Source: Carya illinoinensis
Taxonomy: Eukaryota > Streptophyta > Magnoliopsida > Fagales > Juglandaceae
Assembly: GCF_018687715.1 (NCBI RefSeq)
Contig: NC_056753.1
Location: 14,878,501 to 14,942,500, forward strand
DNA: 64,000 nt
Direction: 5' to 3'
Each line of letters begins with the position of its first letter. Positions within the stretch are counted from its first letter, which is position 1. Below, one piece after another: positions 49,327 to 61,128 of the stretch. Under the pieces are notes generated by a model. The model did not search any database. It saw only the letters and a program-made list of their open reading frames with translations, and was not told the DNA's origin. A program made the translations under genes and the position numbers.

Positions 49327-50581
49327 TGTAACAACCCGCTCCTTTTTTTCTTTTATAATTATGAGTCTCGTTTTACATGCCAAGTCTCGTTGGCGTGTTT
49401 TTAAAGGTATCGAGTGGATTTCAAAGTAAGCTTAGTATTTTAAAGCTTATGAATATTTTAAATGTCCTGAAAATATTAGATGTGATATTTCCAGTGTTAT
49501 CAGACTAAGTTTTGTTTTTAAATGACACAATTACAAAATTTTTGAAGAGCTCCAAAAATATTATAATTGTGAAAAATTATTTAATTTAAATATTTTAGTC
49601 ATTTAAAAATATTACAAGATTTAAAATATTGTAATATTTTAAATTTTGAGTTGAGATGAAAGTTTAAAATATTAGTTTTTAGTGTTATTATTGTTTTTGG
49701 ATTTGAAAAAGTTGTATTGGGATTTGAAAAAGTTGAATTGTTTATTATATTTTGTGTGAAAATTTGGGAAAGTTGTAATGATGAGATGAGAATTTTGAGT
49801 TTGAGTTGAGATTTTTGAATTACCAAACCTGCCCTAAAATATGGTGAAAACTCTAAATTTATTAAATGATTTTATCCTCTTCAAATAATTAGCAAGACTT
49901 CATCATTTTAATTAATGACGAAATAATATTATTTTATGAACTTTAGTTTATAAATTAATATTTTATCTTCATTCATTTCAGAGTTTTAAATTAAATAAAT
50001 ACTTACGCATTTTCAAATTAGTATTTAAACTCACTGTTAGATCGTTTTGAAGATCCCAAGACGAATGGCTTGGATTAAATACCCAAGCCCGTAGCTTTTA
50101 CCCTCCACTTTTTCCCTTTCCCTTCTCTCTCATCTCCCTTTCTCCAGCCCGACGTATGGCCCTCTCCTCGGGCTGCACGGCTACCCACGCCACCATACCA
50201 CCACCACTGTGATCCTCTGGCACCCACAACCTCCCCTATCCATTACCATGCACAGTCGAAGCCCCCATCTCTCTCACTCTCCCCCACTCTCTCATGGGTG
50301 TTTCCTCACCTTGCACAACCTAGATCCACCATAGGACCACCGTCCAGCCACCACCTTGCCACCATAGCTCCACCACACCTCCCTCAAGCCCTCCATGGGC
50401 CAGCCTTAACCCCTAGCCTTGAACCCATGAATTTTCCAATTTAGCAATAAACAGCCCAAAACACCTCCACGGACCACCGTGCCTTCTCCGTGTGCCACCT
50501 ACACATTGCATTGAGGCCACCACTCTAGGACCATGACCAAATCTTTCCCCACTCAAATCCACACCCGTAGACACCTCTAGT
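49327..50581 (+). repeat. Element R, left part (relative of element Q)
   Basis: Starts TGTAACAACCCGCTCC. GAGTCTCGTTTTACATG near 49365 matches the complement at 15858-15885. GGATTAAATACCCAAGCCC at 50073 is a TATA-like site shared with Q. A CT/C-rich stretch follows. It is cut at 50581 by element F and resumes at 56393. Confidence 0.6.
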
Positions 50582-52253
50582 TGTGACGCCCCCAAATCCC
50601 CACGCCCGAACACGGGGAAATCGAAACGTCTGGATGGTGACAACCCGGGTCACCATCCCATCGACGGGTGCCAAGTGTGTGCAAGGCAACATAAGTATAC
50701 AAAGAAACACGCAGCGGATAATGAAAGTCATAACAAAGTACCAGAATTTTTCTCAACGTAATACAAGCTGTTTAAAACATACATAGATAAAATACTACAA
50801 AAACACAAATACAGTTTTAAACCAAATATAAAGCATAGCATCAGCAACCCGGCGGAGCCGCATCCTCGGGCTCAGCCTCCTCCTCTTCGTCCTCCAACTC
50901 TGCACCAAAAGCTACGGAACCAAAAATGGTACTGCAGGTAAGTAAAATCCAAACACTACCAGATAAAAACATATAGAACTCAAACAACATGCATGAAACA
51001 TGCCCAATGCACAAAGTCCATAAAACACGATTTTTCCACACACGCCAAAAACCCATTTGGCCCAAAAACACATCCTTTCCGAAAAACACGCCAAAAGTCA
51101 CATTTGGCCTTTGTCCGACTCAAACCATTATCCATATTAACCGTATGCACCATGACCTCCCCTAGGGGTCATCCGCACACCCTGGCTCCAGTACCACACC
51201 GCAGAGTACCACCACGCATGTGACACCTAACGAGCAATGCCCAGTTCCGTGCCCCGCACGTTCGTAGCCAAGCATCCTCTAGCCCTCACCAGCGAAGGGC
51301 CACAGAGTCGGTGCGTAGAGCGATGCCCGGTTCCGCGCCCGGCGTTTTCGTAGCCAAGCAACCCCTAGCCCCCGCTCCCGTCGTCTAGCGACAACTCAGG
51401 GGACATCACTCAGTTTATTCCGCTCCCGAGTGACCAGAGGAGCTCCACCGGAATAATACCCCATCCCGGCTTGGGGTCGTGATACACACGCACCCGTAAG
51501 TCCAATTACGCCAATACACAGGCTTTTCACACTTAAACAAAAACACACGTGCATGCACCATGTAATGCCATATCAATGCAAAATAAAATAATCCAACAAC
51601 ATAAATCAATAAAACAAGCAACTCCGTTCTCCATCCATCCGACCCCCGAACTCCTCGGACTCAGTCCGGAATCAACCAACCAGCAGATAAAATAAATCGA
51701 ATGAGCAATATATATTTAAATCTGAAAATAGGGTTTGGAAAATACTTACAGCGCTATATGGCAATTTTAGAAAACACGAGGCGTTGCAAACGGCGGCGAA
51801 AAAGCAACGTCACAGTGAAAATTCACTGTGGCCGTGGGTTGTGAAAAACCCACTTTTGAACGGGGACAAACTAGAGCTTGGGATTGATAGGGAATGGTCT
51901 AGGGATGGTTGTGAAGCTATTGGAAGTGGTGGTTGGCCGTGGGTGGCGGCGGAATCGCCGGAAAGAGGCCGGATTTCCCAAAAAGGAAAGCTAGCTCGTA
52001 GGAGCTGTTCCGGTGGTCGTTGGAGGCCGGAAATAGGTGGGTTAGGACGGCAAGGGACCGGTGATGAAGTGGTGAAGAAATGGTGGCCGGAGGTAGAGCG
52101 ACGGCGGCGGATCGGAGCCAAACCCGTGCGGGCTTTAAATGGCTTTTCCGGCCAAACGGCCGACCGGTTGGGGGTGAAAATTTGTGGGAAGGTGCGCCGG
52201 AGGGAGTGGAACCGAACGGGACCGGCGGTGAGCAGCACGATGGCCGGACGGCG
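50582..52253 (-). repeat. 3' LTR of element F, truncated
   Basis: Aligns with 54316-55978 and then departs at 52254. It carries a 9-10 bp indel near its left end and scattered substitutions. The LTR's first 414 bp (element orientation) are absent. Confidence 0.9.
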
Positions 52254-52706
52254 TGGACACCATCTGCACCAAGAATGCATTCGCTCCCCATGCAATCTCT
52301 CTTCTTGCCTGAATCGCCGATATAATTATCGGTTTTTCTTTTAATCTACTCCCCACAAATTCCAGACAATCACCATCTGGAAGCTGAAAGCTAATTATCC
52401 GACTTCTGCAATTAATACTTGCGGAATATCGGTATAGCCAATCCATCCCGAGGATGATATCAAAGCCCAACAGCTTGAACACCACCAAATCAGCATCCAA
52501 GAACCTTCCCGCAAAATTTAACGGGCATCCCAAAGCAACCTTGGAACACCACACCATCTCACCATCGGGTAGAGCCACTACCACAGACTTCGACAACGGT
52601 TCCGTGACCAAATTACACACCCGAGCAAACGTGGAAGATACAAACGACCGTGAAGCACCGGAATCAAACAAAGTACAAGCATAAAACTCATACAAACGGA
52701 CTCTTC

Positions 52707-52802
52707 CTGAACCAAACACATCAACCCATGAAATCCAAAAAGCAAAGAATAATCCACATACACCAAGAATTAAATCCAACTTAGAATTAAGTTAAACCAT
52801 AC
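52707..52802 (-). other. Possible 96-nt spliceosomal intron in gag-protease
   Basis: The minus strand reads ATTACAG then GTATGGTTTAAC...GTTTGGTTCAG then GAAGAGTC. It is T-rich against GC-rich flanks, has GT/AG ends and a TAA stop inside, and its removal joins VITG-RVRLYEFYA, which reads as an uninterrupted protease lead-in. The length is divisible by 3. No transcript evidence is available here. Confidence 0.45.
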
Positions 52803-53769
52803 CTGTAATTACTCCAGCATCATGGGTCGCTGGTGCCTCATCATCCACCTCTCCGGGTGTGACAGCATAAACCCGGGCTTGCACTGCTTGTCTCGGGTTG
52901 GTTCTTCCACCGTGTTTACCTCCACGGCTTCCTTGAACTCTGACGGAGCAATCCCGAGCGATATGTCCCACTTGGCCGCACCGGTAACACTGGGGTCCGC
53001 TACTTATCCGACACTCGCCCTCATGAGCTCTATTACAAGCTCCACAAATAGGCACCCGTCCTCCCATACGAACACCTTAGGACGTTTGAGGTCGAGTTCC
53101 GGTCCGCTGAACAAACTTCTGGGGCGAACCCGAGCTGCCTCCTTCACCAGAAAAACTCTGCCTCTTATGCCCTGGAGGGGAGCCCACACTCAGATTATTT
53201 TCCCGCTCCACAAGGGTGGCCACATCCACTAATTCCTGAAAAGTGGATATCCGATGGCTGACCACCATACGGCGTATATCATGACGTAGCCCCTCCTGGA
53301 AATGATCTGCTCGCATCTCCTCAGTGGCGACAAGGTGAGGAGCAAATCGCTCAAGTTCGATGAACCTCCGAGTGTATTGTTCCACTGTCGCGCCCCCTTG
53401 GACCAGATTGGAGAACTCTCTTGCCTTTTGCTTTCTTATCGATGCGGGAAAGAAGCGGTCATTGAACTCCTTCTTGAAACGCTGCCAGGTCACCGCAGCA
53501 AAAGATCCCAGTTCAGATTCCAACAACACCCTCTTGGTATCCCACCAATCAGAAGCGGTACCTTGCAAGAGATAGCTGGCGTAGAGTACTTGCTGTGCCT
53601 CAGTGCATCCACACACCTCAAAGGTTTTCTCCAGATCTTTGATCCATCTTCCAGCCTGAAGTGGATCCTCATTTCCAGTGAAGTGTGGAGTCCTATGCGC
53701 CAGAAAGCGCTCATAGGTGCATCTGGCTTGCACCATGCTACTGGACCCTCCTGGATACATCCAAGGCCC

Positions 53770-53930
53770 TCCCTGATATGGCCAAGGACCTCCTGGTTGT
53801 GGCCAAAACCCTCCTTGTTGTGGACAAGGCTCTCCTGACGGTGGACAAGGCCCTCCTGATGGTGGCCAGGGACCCCCTTGTTGTGGCCAAGGTCCTTGTT
53901 GTGGCCAAGGCCCTGTCTGTTGAGACCTCG
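53770..53930 (-). repeat. Tandem 21-bp repeat encoding GPWPQQG units
   Basis: About eight imperfect units (GPWPQQ, GGPWPPS, GGPCPPS, GEPCPQQ and so on) at the Gag N-terminus, on the plus strand CCTCCTTGTTGTGGCCAAGG-like words. A Pro/Trp/Gln-rich flexible arm. Confidence 0.8.
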
Positions 53931-54301
53931 CACTCTACTGCATAAATTCCGTCATCTGCCGTATTGCTTCGGCTATGGAGTCATCCCGGGAGGTATTGTC
54001 CCGTGGTTCCTGGGTAGATTTCCTTGGTCTCCCCATTTTCCTGCCACAACACCACTCTTGACCCTCCTTTAAGAAAACAAATAAAACCATCATAAAACCA
54101 ACAAAAACAAAACCAACACCATACAACAAGAAACAAAAGAAACCAGCTTGCAAAAACATAACTAAATAAATACAAACAAACAAACAAGCTCAAACAAATA
54201 AAACAATTAAAACAACTGTACTTAACATAATTTTTAAAACACAACTCTAAAAGCATTCTGGTACTACCTACGGGACATGTGGTTTTACCCAGAGCCAAAC
54301 C

Positions 54302-54315
54302 GCTCTGACACCACC
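54302..54315 (-). other. Primer-binding site of element F
   Basis: The minus strand just inside the 5' LTR reads GGTGGTGTCAGAGCGG, matching the tRNA-Met site TGGTATCAGAGC with one change. Confidence 0.75.
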
Positions 54316-56392
54316 TGTGACTCCCCACGCCCGAACACGGGAAAATCGAGACGTCCGGATGGTGACAACCCGGGTCACCATCCCATCGACGGGTGCCAAG
54401 TGTGTGCAAGGCAACATAAGTGTACAAAGAAACACGCAGTGGATAACGAAAGTCATAACTAAGTACCAGAATTTTTCTCAACGTAATACAAGCTGTTTAA
54501 AACATACATAGATAAAATACTACAAAAACACAAATACAGTTTTAAACCAAATATAAAGCATAGCATCAGCAACCCAGCGGAGCCGCATCCTCGGGCTCAG
54601 CCTCCTCCTCTTCGTCCTCCAACTCTGCACCAAAAGCTACGGAACCAAAAATGGTACCGCAGGTAAGTAAAACCCAAACACTACCAGATAAAAACACATA
54701 AAACTCAAACAACATGCATGAAACATGCCCAATGCACAAAGCCCATAAAACACGATTTTTCCACACACGCCAAAAACCCATTTGGCCCAAAAACACATCC
54801 TTTCCGAAAAACACGCCAAAAGTCACATTTGGCCTTTGTCCGACTCAAACCATTATCCATATTAACTGTATGCACCATGACCTCCCCTAGGGGTCATCCG
54901 CACACCCTGGCTCTAGTGCCACACCGCAGAGTACCACCACGCATGTGACACCTAACGAGCGATGCCCAGTTCCGTGCCCCGCACGTTCGTAGCCAAGCAT
55001 CCTCTAGCCCTCACCAGCGAAGGGCCACAGAGTCGGTGCGTAGAGTGATGCCCGGTTCTGCGCCCGGCGCGTTCGTAGCCAAGCAACCCCTAGCCCCCGC
55101 TCCCTTCGTCTAGCGACAACTCAGGGGACATCACTCAGTTTATTCTGCTCCCGAGTGACCAGAGGAGCTCCACCGGAATAATACCCCATCCCGGCTTGGG
55201 GTCGTGATACACACGCACCCGTAAGTCCAATTACGCCAATACACAGGCTTTTCACACTTAAACAAAAACACACGTGCATGCACCATGTAATGCCATATCA
55301 ATGAAAAATAAAATAATCCAACAACATAAATCAATAAAATAAGCAACTCCGTCCTCCATCCATTCGACCCCCGAACTCCTCGGACTCAGTCCGGAATCAA
55401 CCAACCAGCAGATAAATTAAATCGAATGAGCAATATATATTTAAATCTGAAAATAGGGTTTGAAAAATACTTACAGCGCTATATGGCAATTTTAGAAAAC
55501 ACGAGGCGTTGCAAACGGCGGCGAAAAAGCAACGTCACAGTGAAAATTCACTGTGGCCGTGGGTTGTGAAAAACCCACTTTTGAACGGGGACAAACTAGA
55601 GCTTGGGATTGATAGGGAATGGTCTAGGGATGGTTGTGAAGCTATTGGAAGTGGTGGTTGGCCGTGGGTGGCGGCGGAATCGCCGGAAAGAGGCCGGATT
55701 TCCCAAAAAGGAAAGCTAGCTCGTAGGAGCTGTTCCGGTGGTCGTTGGAGGCCGGAAATAGGTGGGTTAGGACGGCAAGGGACCAGTGATGAAGTGGTGA
55801 AGAAATGGTGGCCGGAGGTGGAGCGACGGCTGCGGATTGGAGCCAAACCCGTGCGGGCTTCAAAGGGCTTTTCCGGCCAAACAGCCGGCCGGTTGGGGGT
55901 GGAAATTGGTGGGAAGGTGCGCCGGAGGGAGGGGAACCGAACGGGACCGACGGTGAGCCGCACGATGGCCGGACGGCGGCGGTTCGAGCGGCTGAAGGTT
56001 CCGGCGTGAGAGAGGAGAGAAGAGAGAGAGAGACCGGGGGGGCTCGAGCGGGAAAGAGAGAGGGAAAAAGAAAGAAAGAAGAAAAAGAAAAAGAAAAAGA
56101 AAAAGAAAAAGAAAGGAAAAGAAAAGAAGGAAAAAGAGAAAAAGGAAAAGAAAAGGAAAAAGGGAAAGAGATGTAGGGAAAAGACGAGGTCTAATCCTCA
56201 GTCCGGGAAAAACAACACTAAACCGCCGCGAAGATATTAAAAACCACAAAACAACTAAAAGAAATAAAACACAATATCAATTAAATTAAAAACAATTTTA
56301 AAATGCAATTAAATTAAAATAAATAACTAAAATATTAATTAAAATAAAAACAACTATTTCAGCGAAAATACACTCAAAAACGGGTCATCACA
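54316..56392 (-). repeat. 5' LTR of element F, full length
   Basis: 2,077 bp. The minus strand starts TGTGATGACCCG and ends ...GTCACA. It contains a GAAAAA-type purine tract at 56066-56175. Open frames inside are shared with the truncated LTR and are not genes. Confidence 0.9.
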
Positions 56393-57120
56393 CTAGTAGC
56401 CCAAACAACCATTGTACGCAGTTTAACTGCCACGTATGACTCTTTCGACGCCTTTGATCATGATGGGCAGTGAGCACGCACAGGTTATCCCATTGATGGT
56501 ATAACCCTCTATCCCTCGTTATTTATATTAAATGTTAGTTTGTTGGTTGGATTGTAGACTGTGTTATTAGTATTGTGGAGTTCCTTGTGAAGTGTGCTTG
56601 TGTAGTGAAGTATTGGGCGTAATTGTGCAGTGTGCTACGTAGTGTTGTAGGCTATGCTATGAAGTATAGGTGTGAGGTGTATGGCATATTTGTAATGCGG
56701 TATAGTGTTGTGAAGGGAATACACGTGGAGTGTACTCTGTGTAGTGCGGTGACGCATCGTGTGGCTTGCATCGTAGTGACGTGTGGCGTAGTGTGAAGAG
56801 AGTACACGTGGCATGTGCTCTGTATTGTGTAGCGAATCCCCGTGTGATGTGAGTCATGGTAATACATGATGTAGTGAATGGAGTACACATGGTGCGTACT
56901 CTCGATTGTGTAGCGATGCACCATATGGCGTGTTGCAAAGAAAATGATGGTCGTGCAGTAGAGGAGCGTAGAGTGTGTTATGTAGCCTCAGGAACTGTGT
57001 GACGGTGTCCCGAGATAGTGGTGAGGTGGCCTGTCGTTCGAGGTGACAAGTGTCACCTTGTAGTCGACTTATGGCTTAGAGTATGTGTGAAGTGATGGGA
57101 TAGTGTAAGAGTAACGCAGT
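56393..57120 (+). repeat. Element R, right part
   Basis: Starts with the CTAGT duplication. TTATATTAAATGTTAGTTTGTTGG near 56525 is the complement of 14380-14400 in element Q. Rich in GTGTAGTG/GAAGTG words, mirror of Q's CACTACAC. It ends abruptly where the S remnant begins. Confidence 0.55.
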
Positions 57121-57616
57121 GGAAGCATGACGGATTTTGTGGTGCTTGATATGAACTTGTCGACTCCATCTACTTTCCAAGCTCCTGTAATTCTTGGTAG
57201 ACCATTTCTTGCTACATCTAATGCATTAATCAATTGTAGAAGTGGAATTTTAAAATTGAGTTTTGGAAACATGACATTGGAGCTGAATATCTTTAATACT
57301 TGCAGGCAACCTCAGGATTTAGAGGAAGTTCATGAAGTTAATTTGCTAGAAAATATCATTGATGAGGATTTTCACTGATTTACAATTGTCATTAGAAAGT
57401 GTTCTGAGTGATGTGAATATACTTGATGATACTTCTAATATTTCTGTTGCAGGAACTGGTCATGGGGTGCTTTGGCAACCAATGTTTGAAGAGTCACCAT
57501 GTTCAGATGACAAACACCATCTCATTAGAGCATTCAGGACATTCGTAAGTTCAAATCTGAGGTTAAATCATTTTTTTTATGATGACCTTTACTTGTTTAA
57601 ATATTATTCTGACTAA
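57121..57616 (+). pseudogene. Athila/Tat-type protease fragment (element S)
   Basis: 57127-57378 encodes DFVVLDMNLSTPS, then PVILGRPFLATSNALINCRSG, the C-terminal half of a plant Ty3 aspartic protease. The catalytic Asp half is missing at the left junction. ELNIF..CRQP and EEVHEVNLLE follow, the usual lead to RT. RT, RNase H and most of integrase are deleted between here and 57640. Confidence 0.8.
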
Positions 57617-57639
57617 ATTTTTCAAAGATGTATACCCAA

Positions 57640-57853
57640 CAAACACATCCAAAATAAGATTTTTGATCCTGGTAAGTTAAGGTCTCGGTGGAGTGGGCCT
57701 TATTTGGTTAAAATAGTTTTCCCTCATGGTGCTATTGAGGTTGTCAATCCTCTAAATGGAAATGCTTTTAAGGTTAATGGTCAAAAGCTCAAGCCTTATA
57801 TTTCTAATTTTGCACATGAAGAATCTACTTTGCATTTGCTTGATCCTAATTGA
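57640..57853 (+). pseudogene. Integrase C-terminal fragment (element S)
   Basis: 57662-57853 reads FDPGKLRSRWSGPYLVKIV, then VNGQKLKPYISNF, ending LLDPN-TGA. This is the GPY/F-like module at the end of Athila/Tat integrases. It continues the element after a large internal deletion. Confidence 0.82.
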
Positions 57854-59077
57854 TGGTTCTTGATCTATCCATTTCTTTTCATTGTTTTCTTTTGTTCTTC
57901 AGTTTTTATTTTTATTATGGCTGCATTCCTTTCAAAGCTGTCCAGGTACTTCCTTTTCCTCTTTCCTTCAATTTTTCTTTGAATATTTGGTTCTTCTTTT
58001 AGTTATTTTGCCCCTTAACTTCTCTCTTTGTGTAAATTCCTTCATTTCTCTTGAATCATTGAGGACAATGCTACAATCTAGTTGGAGGGTGGAAGATAAT
58101 TTATTTTTCTGTTTGCATGCCTTAAGACATATTTTGGTCCACCTTGGGGGAGTGCTGGTAATGAGTTGAAAGCAGATTAAATTCCTTATTCTTGAATTTT
58201 ACATGCTGGAAAGTGAACTAAAAAAAAATGATTTGTTGAGGTCATGGAACATGTGGAATGTAGTGCAAATATGAGTATATGTCAAAAAAGGGACTTATCC
58301 ATTTTATTTAGTTGTTAAACCAAGGGAAAAATGTTAAAAGTTTTGTTAAAACACACATAACACATACCCAGAATGCCTAGAAAGACTACATTGAGTCATT
58401 GTTTGTTGATTTACACTTCGGTTGTTTGGGACTCTAATGAACCATATCCTAATAGCTTAGGAAGAAATCTGAAATGAATTAAATGAGGAAAGGGACAAGC
58501 CAGGGATAATAAAAAAATAAAATAAAAAATAAAAAATCCTTTAGGTAGACTAGTGGTAAGGGCTGACTTGTGAAAATGTGGGTAGGCGCACATTCATAGG
58601 CTTGATTCCCCACTAAAAAAAAAATTTACCTTTGTGTATTGGAAAAGGCTGCCTATTACCGGGGTCCTTACTAAATAAGAAAGTATGCGCCTTTTAAAGT
58701 GTAATAGCGTGAAAGCCGCCACTACAATGGTTTTGAATTAGAGTAAGACCATATGGTTATCTCAGATTAGCTGCTGTGATTGAAACTATTAATGCCTCTT
58801 GGTAGTCAATCTTGGAATTCTAACCCATTCCCATGCACTTGAAAGAAAGCAAGCTTTGTTACATGCAATTCCCTTGGTTGACTAACTAAATGATGTATAA
58901 ATCTCTCAGTTGATACAAAAATTCCGATTAATCTATCTCCAGTGTTCTTAAACTCAACAAGTCTATTTCATGGTTTGTGATTCTTGGACTTCTTTTGAAA
59001 TTGTAGCTGGTAATCTCACATTTGCTTGAATTCATTCAATTTATTTGCTAGAGTCTAGCAAAAAGCTAGTTAGAGGG
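57854..59077 (+). other. 3' untranslated internal region of element S
   Basis: No gene. It contains CTTGGGGGAGTGCTGG at 58142 and, at its end, CTAGCAAAAAGCTAGTTAGAGGG, the kind of purine-rich block that precedes Tat-lineage LTRs. A SINE-like piece lies near 58540. Confidence 0.5.
58540..58700 (+). mobile_element. Possible SINE fragment
   Basis: TAGACTAGTGGTAAGGGC resembles a Pol III A box and, about 45 bp on, AGGCTTGATTCCCC resembles a B box. A-rich runs lie on both sides. No target duplication found. Confidence 0.3.
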
Positions 59078-60735
59078 TGTGATGAAGTGCTAAAACTGCA
59101 TGATTAAGTTTCTTAAGTGAATAAATTGTTTAATAAAAAATAATTTAAGTACTTAATTATGCAGTAGATTATGATACTTGAGTCAATTGATAAATTTTGA
59201 TATTTTTTGTGCTTGAGAAGATTTATAATGCAATTGATTCACATGAAAATAAATATTCTAATTTTACTCCTCTCATATCATGCTTATACTTTGCAGGATA
59301 TTTATTTTTTTAGAAAGAAATACATGAGTTGCTGATCTTCCTTTTGAGATTAGAGAAATATTACAACAAATGGACATTTTTGGAAAGTCTCAACTTAATG
59401 TAAAATTTATGTGAGTGGTCCCAAGTGAGAGAAAGGAGCTAACTGCAAGGGCAGCAGCAGGAGCACGCCTCACGGACAAAAATCACGCATGAGGCAAGGG
59501 CAATGCAGGCAGTCAGTGTTAGACACAGACCTGAGGGGCATTCATTTATTATTTTTATTCAATACTTGTTTTTAGTGGAGAGTGGAGTCAGCATGAGGCT
59601 TGACTTTTTGGGTTTTGAGTTATTGTTTTAATTATTTTTTTTTTCTTCTTGGTCTTGGTGGAGACACAGACCTGAGGGGGCAGCTTGTTTTACCTTTTCT
59701 TTAGAGTATTTTGGTTTTTATTTTTTGTTTTGGAGGCGAACCAGGGACGGAAGCTCTCGCTCTCTAGCTTGGGAGTATTTTTTTTTTTACTTTTTTCCGT
59801 TTCGTTTGGTTTCCTTCTTCGTTCTTTTCGATTCCAAGCCTGGAGAACTTGGGTCAGCTAGTTTGGATTTTATTCTATCCTACTTTACGTTTCACCTTTT
59901 TACGGTATTCAATTTCTACTTCTTGATTCTTAGTGGTTGGCAGCTGGATTATTTTCTATGTTTTACGTTTTCGTTTATTGGGGATTTTAGGCACCTTTGT
60001 CACTTGGTTAATTTTATTCTTCTGCATTTATTTCCATACAACAACTTGAAATGTTAGGGTTCATCATTTTTTTTTTTTGGGCATTTTGTTAATTTGGAAA
60101 TGATAGGCTAGATTTTTAGCTTGAGATTCAATGAGTAACTCATGACTATTTTGGGTTGGATTTTCTTTAAGGTTATGAAATTTTGAATGATTAGCTTGAT
60201 AGATTGTATTTCATTTTACCTATGGGAAGGATTAAAGTTCTATGTTCTTGAACTTGATCAGTCATAGACATAAAGGCATGATTGATGTTTGAACTTGTGA
60301 CAAGATTTTGATGGCTTTCTTTCACTTTTTCACTTGTTATAAAATCTGTCAAGCACTTGATTATACTGAAAAGTGTGCTTATTATTTAATTAACCGATCA
60401 TAATCTCTTGAAATGAGAAAATGGTTGAGAGAAGATGAAATTAAGGATAAATCCAACTTCAAATTAGAAATGAACGAAAATTGCATCCCAAGTGTTTGTT
60501 TTATTGCTTCTTACAAGTTTAATTCAACTTCTACACTTTTTCCTTAAATCTCTTGGTTCTTGGTAATTTTAGAAACATAGATTCACATTTATTTTCATCT
60601 CTCATAGTCAATACATCTTTTACAACAAATAAATGTTACAAATGCTTTGATAACCCTTTGTCCCTGTGGAATACGATCCTTGGACTTATCCTTTATACAA
60701 CTTGACACTTCTACACTTGGAAGAACACATTTGAG
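59078..60735 (+). repeat. Putative 3' LTR of element S
   Basis: Starts TGTGATGAAGTGCTAAAACT, directly after the purine-rich block. Towards its end, GTCCCTGTGGAATACGATCC near 60660 is a phrase typical of Tat/Retand-type LTR ends. The right border is set by the change to element T LTR sequence at 60736. The frame at 59725-60057 is T-rich noise. Confidence 0.5.
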
Positions 60736-61128
60736 ACTGAGTCATCCCCCTGGAGTCCCCTTCACCATGTCATCTTTAATGCGGCATGGCCCTCTGGGTG
60801 AAATAATTAATGTGACGTGATTTCCTGGTGAGTGCATTTAATGCAGCATGATCCCTTGGTGTTGCTTTAGAGTCCAATCTCCTCTATCTGGCATGCTCCC
60901 TTCCTCCTTCTACTGGTGTAGCCGTCTGCATTCCCTACGTAGCATCCCATCTTTCGACCTAAATCCTCATGCCTGACTTACACGGGTCGCTAGCCCTAGT
61001 CAGGTTGCTGAGGCGCTTCACCAGCCTGGGTCTGGCTTGTTGAGCCCTTTAGGCTGTGGGAGACCCACTGACGCCTGATCTAGGCTGGCCCTCCTAGGCC
61101 TGAGGGCATAGGAAAAATGCCCTTAACA
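60736..61128 (-). repeat. Right (5') LTR of element T, partial
   Basis: Matches 45195-45558 (shared GTGAGTGCATTTAATG and TGGTGTA words) and ends GCCCTTAACA, followed by AGTAC. The promoter and U5 half are missing, cut at the S boundary. Confidence 0.65.

Larger units (their letters stand above)
52254..54036 (-). pseudogene. Gag-protease pseudogene of element F
   Basis: One minus frame runs from Met 54036 (MGRPRKSTQEP) to the deletion, with stops at 53935-53937 (TAG), 53077-53079 (TAA) and 52792-52794 (TAA, inside a possible intron). In order: an N-terminal segment, a GPWPQQ-type repeat, the Gag domain (53760-53090; GRWIKDLEKTFEVCGCTEAQ, WQRFKKEFNDRFFP), a CCHC knuckle CYRCGQVGHIARDC near 52990, and an aspartic protease with LFDSGASRSFVS and LLGFDIILGMDWL. 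After 52253 it continues into LTR sequence, giving a chimeric tail (SGHRAAHRRS). Gag would coat element RNA. This copy cannot make the full protein without readthrough. Confidence 0.88.
50582..56392 (-). mobile_element. Ty3/gypsy deletion derivative F, with CTAGT target duplication
   Basis: 5,811 bp, ends TGTGACGCC and CATCACA, flanked by CTAGT at 50577-50581 and 56393-56397. Right to left it has a full 2,077-bp 5' LTR, a tRNA-Met-type primer site, gag and the start of protease, then a junction near 52253 straight into the 3' LTR. RT, RNase H, integrase, the polypurine tract and about 414 bp of the 3' LTR are missing. The LTRs differ at roughly 45 sites by eye (under 3 percent), so it is older than the 2967-10017 element. 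Non-autonomous. Confidence 0.92.
44907..61128 (-). mobile_element. Large LTR retroelement T with nested insertions
   Basis: The left LTR (44907-45558) and right partial LTR (60736-61128) are related over about 370 bp. The outer ends are TGTTAATTTC and ...GCCCTTAACA, and AGTAC flanks both (44902-44906 and 61129-61133). Minus orientation follows from TATAAAAG near 45145 on the minus strand and a CTTAGGCATTGGAGG-type U5 motif near 45030. 45559-49326 is its 3' internal part. The rest is replaced by insertions R, F and S. A Tat-type (large Ty3) origin is inferred. Confidence 0.6.

Noticed and set aside
51784..52344. 186-residue plus-strand frame, repeated at 55509-56009
   Set aside because: Present in both LTRs of element F and antisense to it; LTR sequence, not a gene.
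55860..56249. 129-residue Leu/Phe-rich frame resembling a membrane protein
   Set aside because: Comes from the complementary strand of a GAAAAA purine tract in the LTR.
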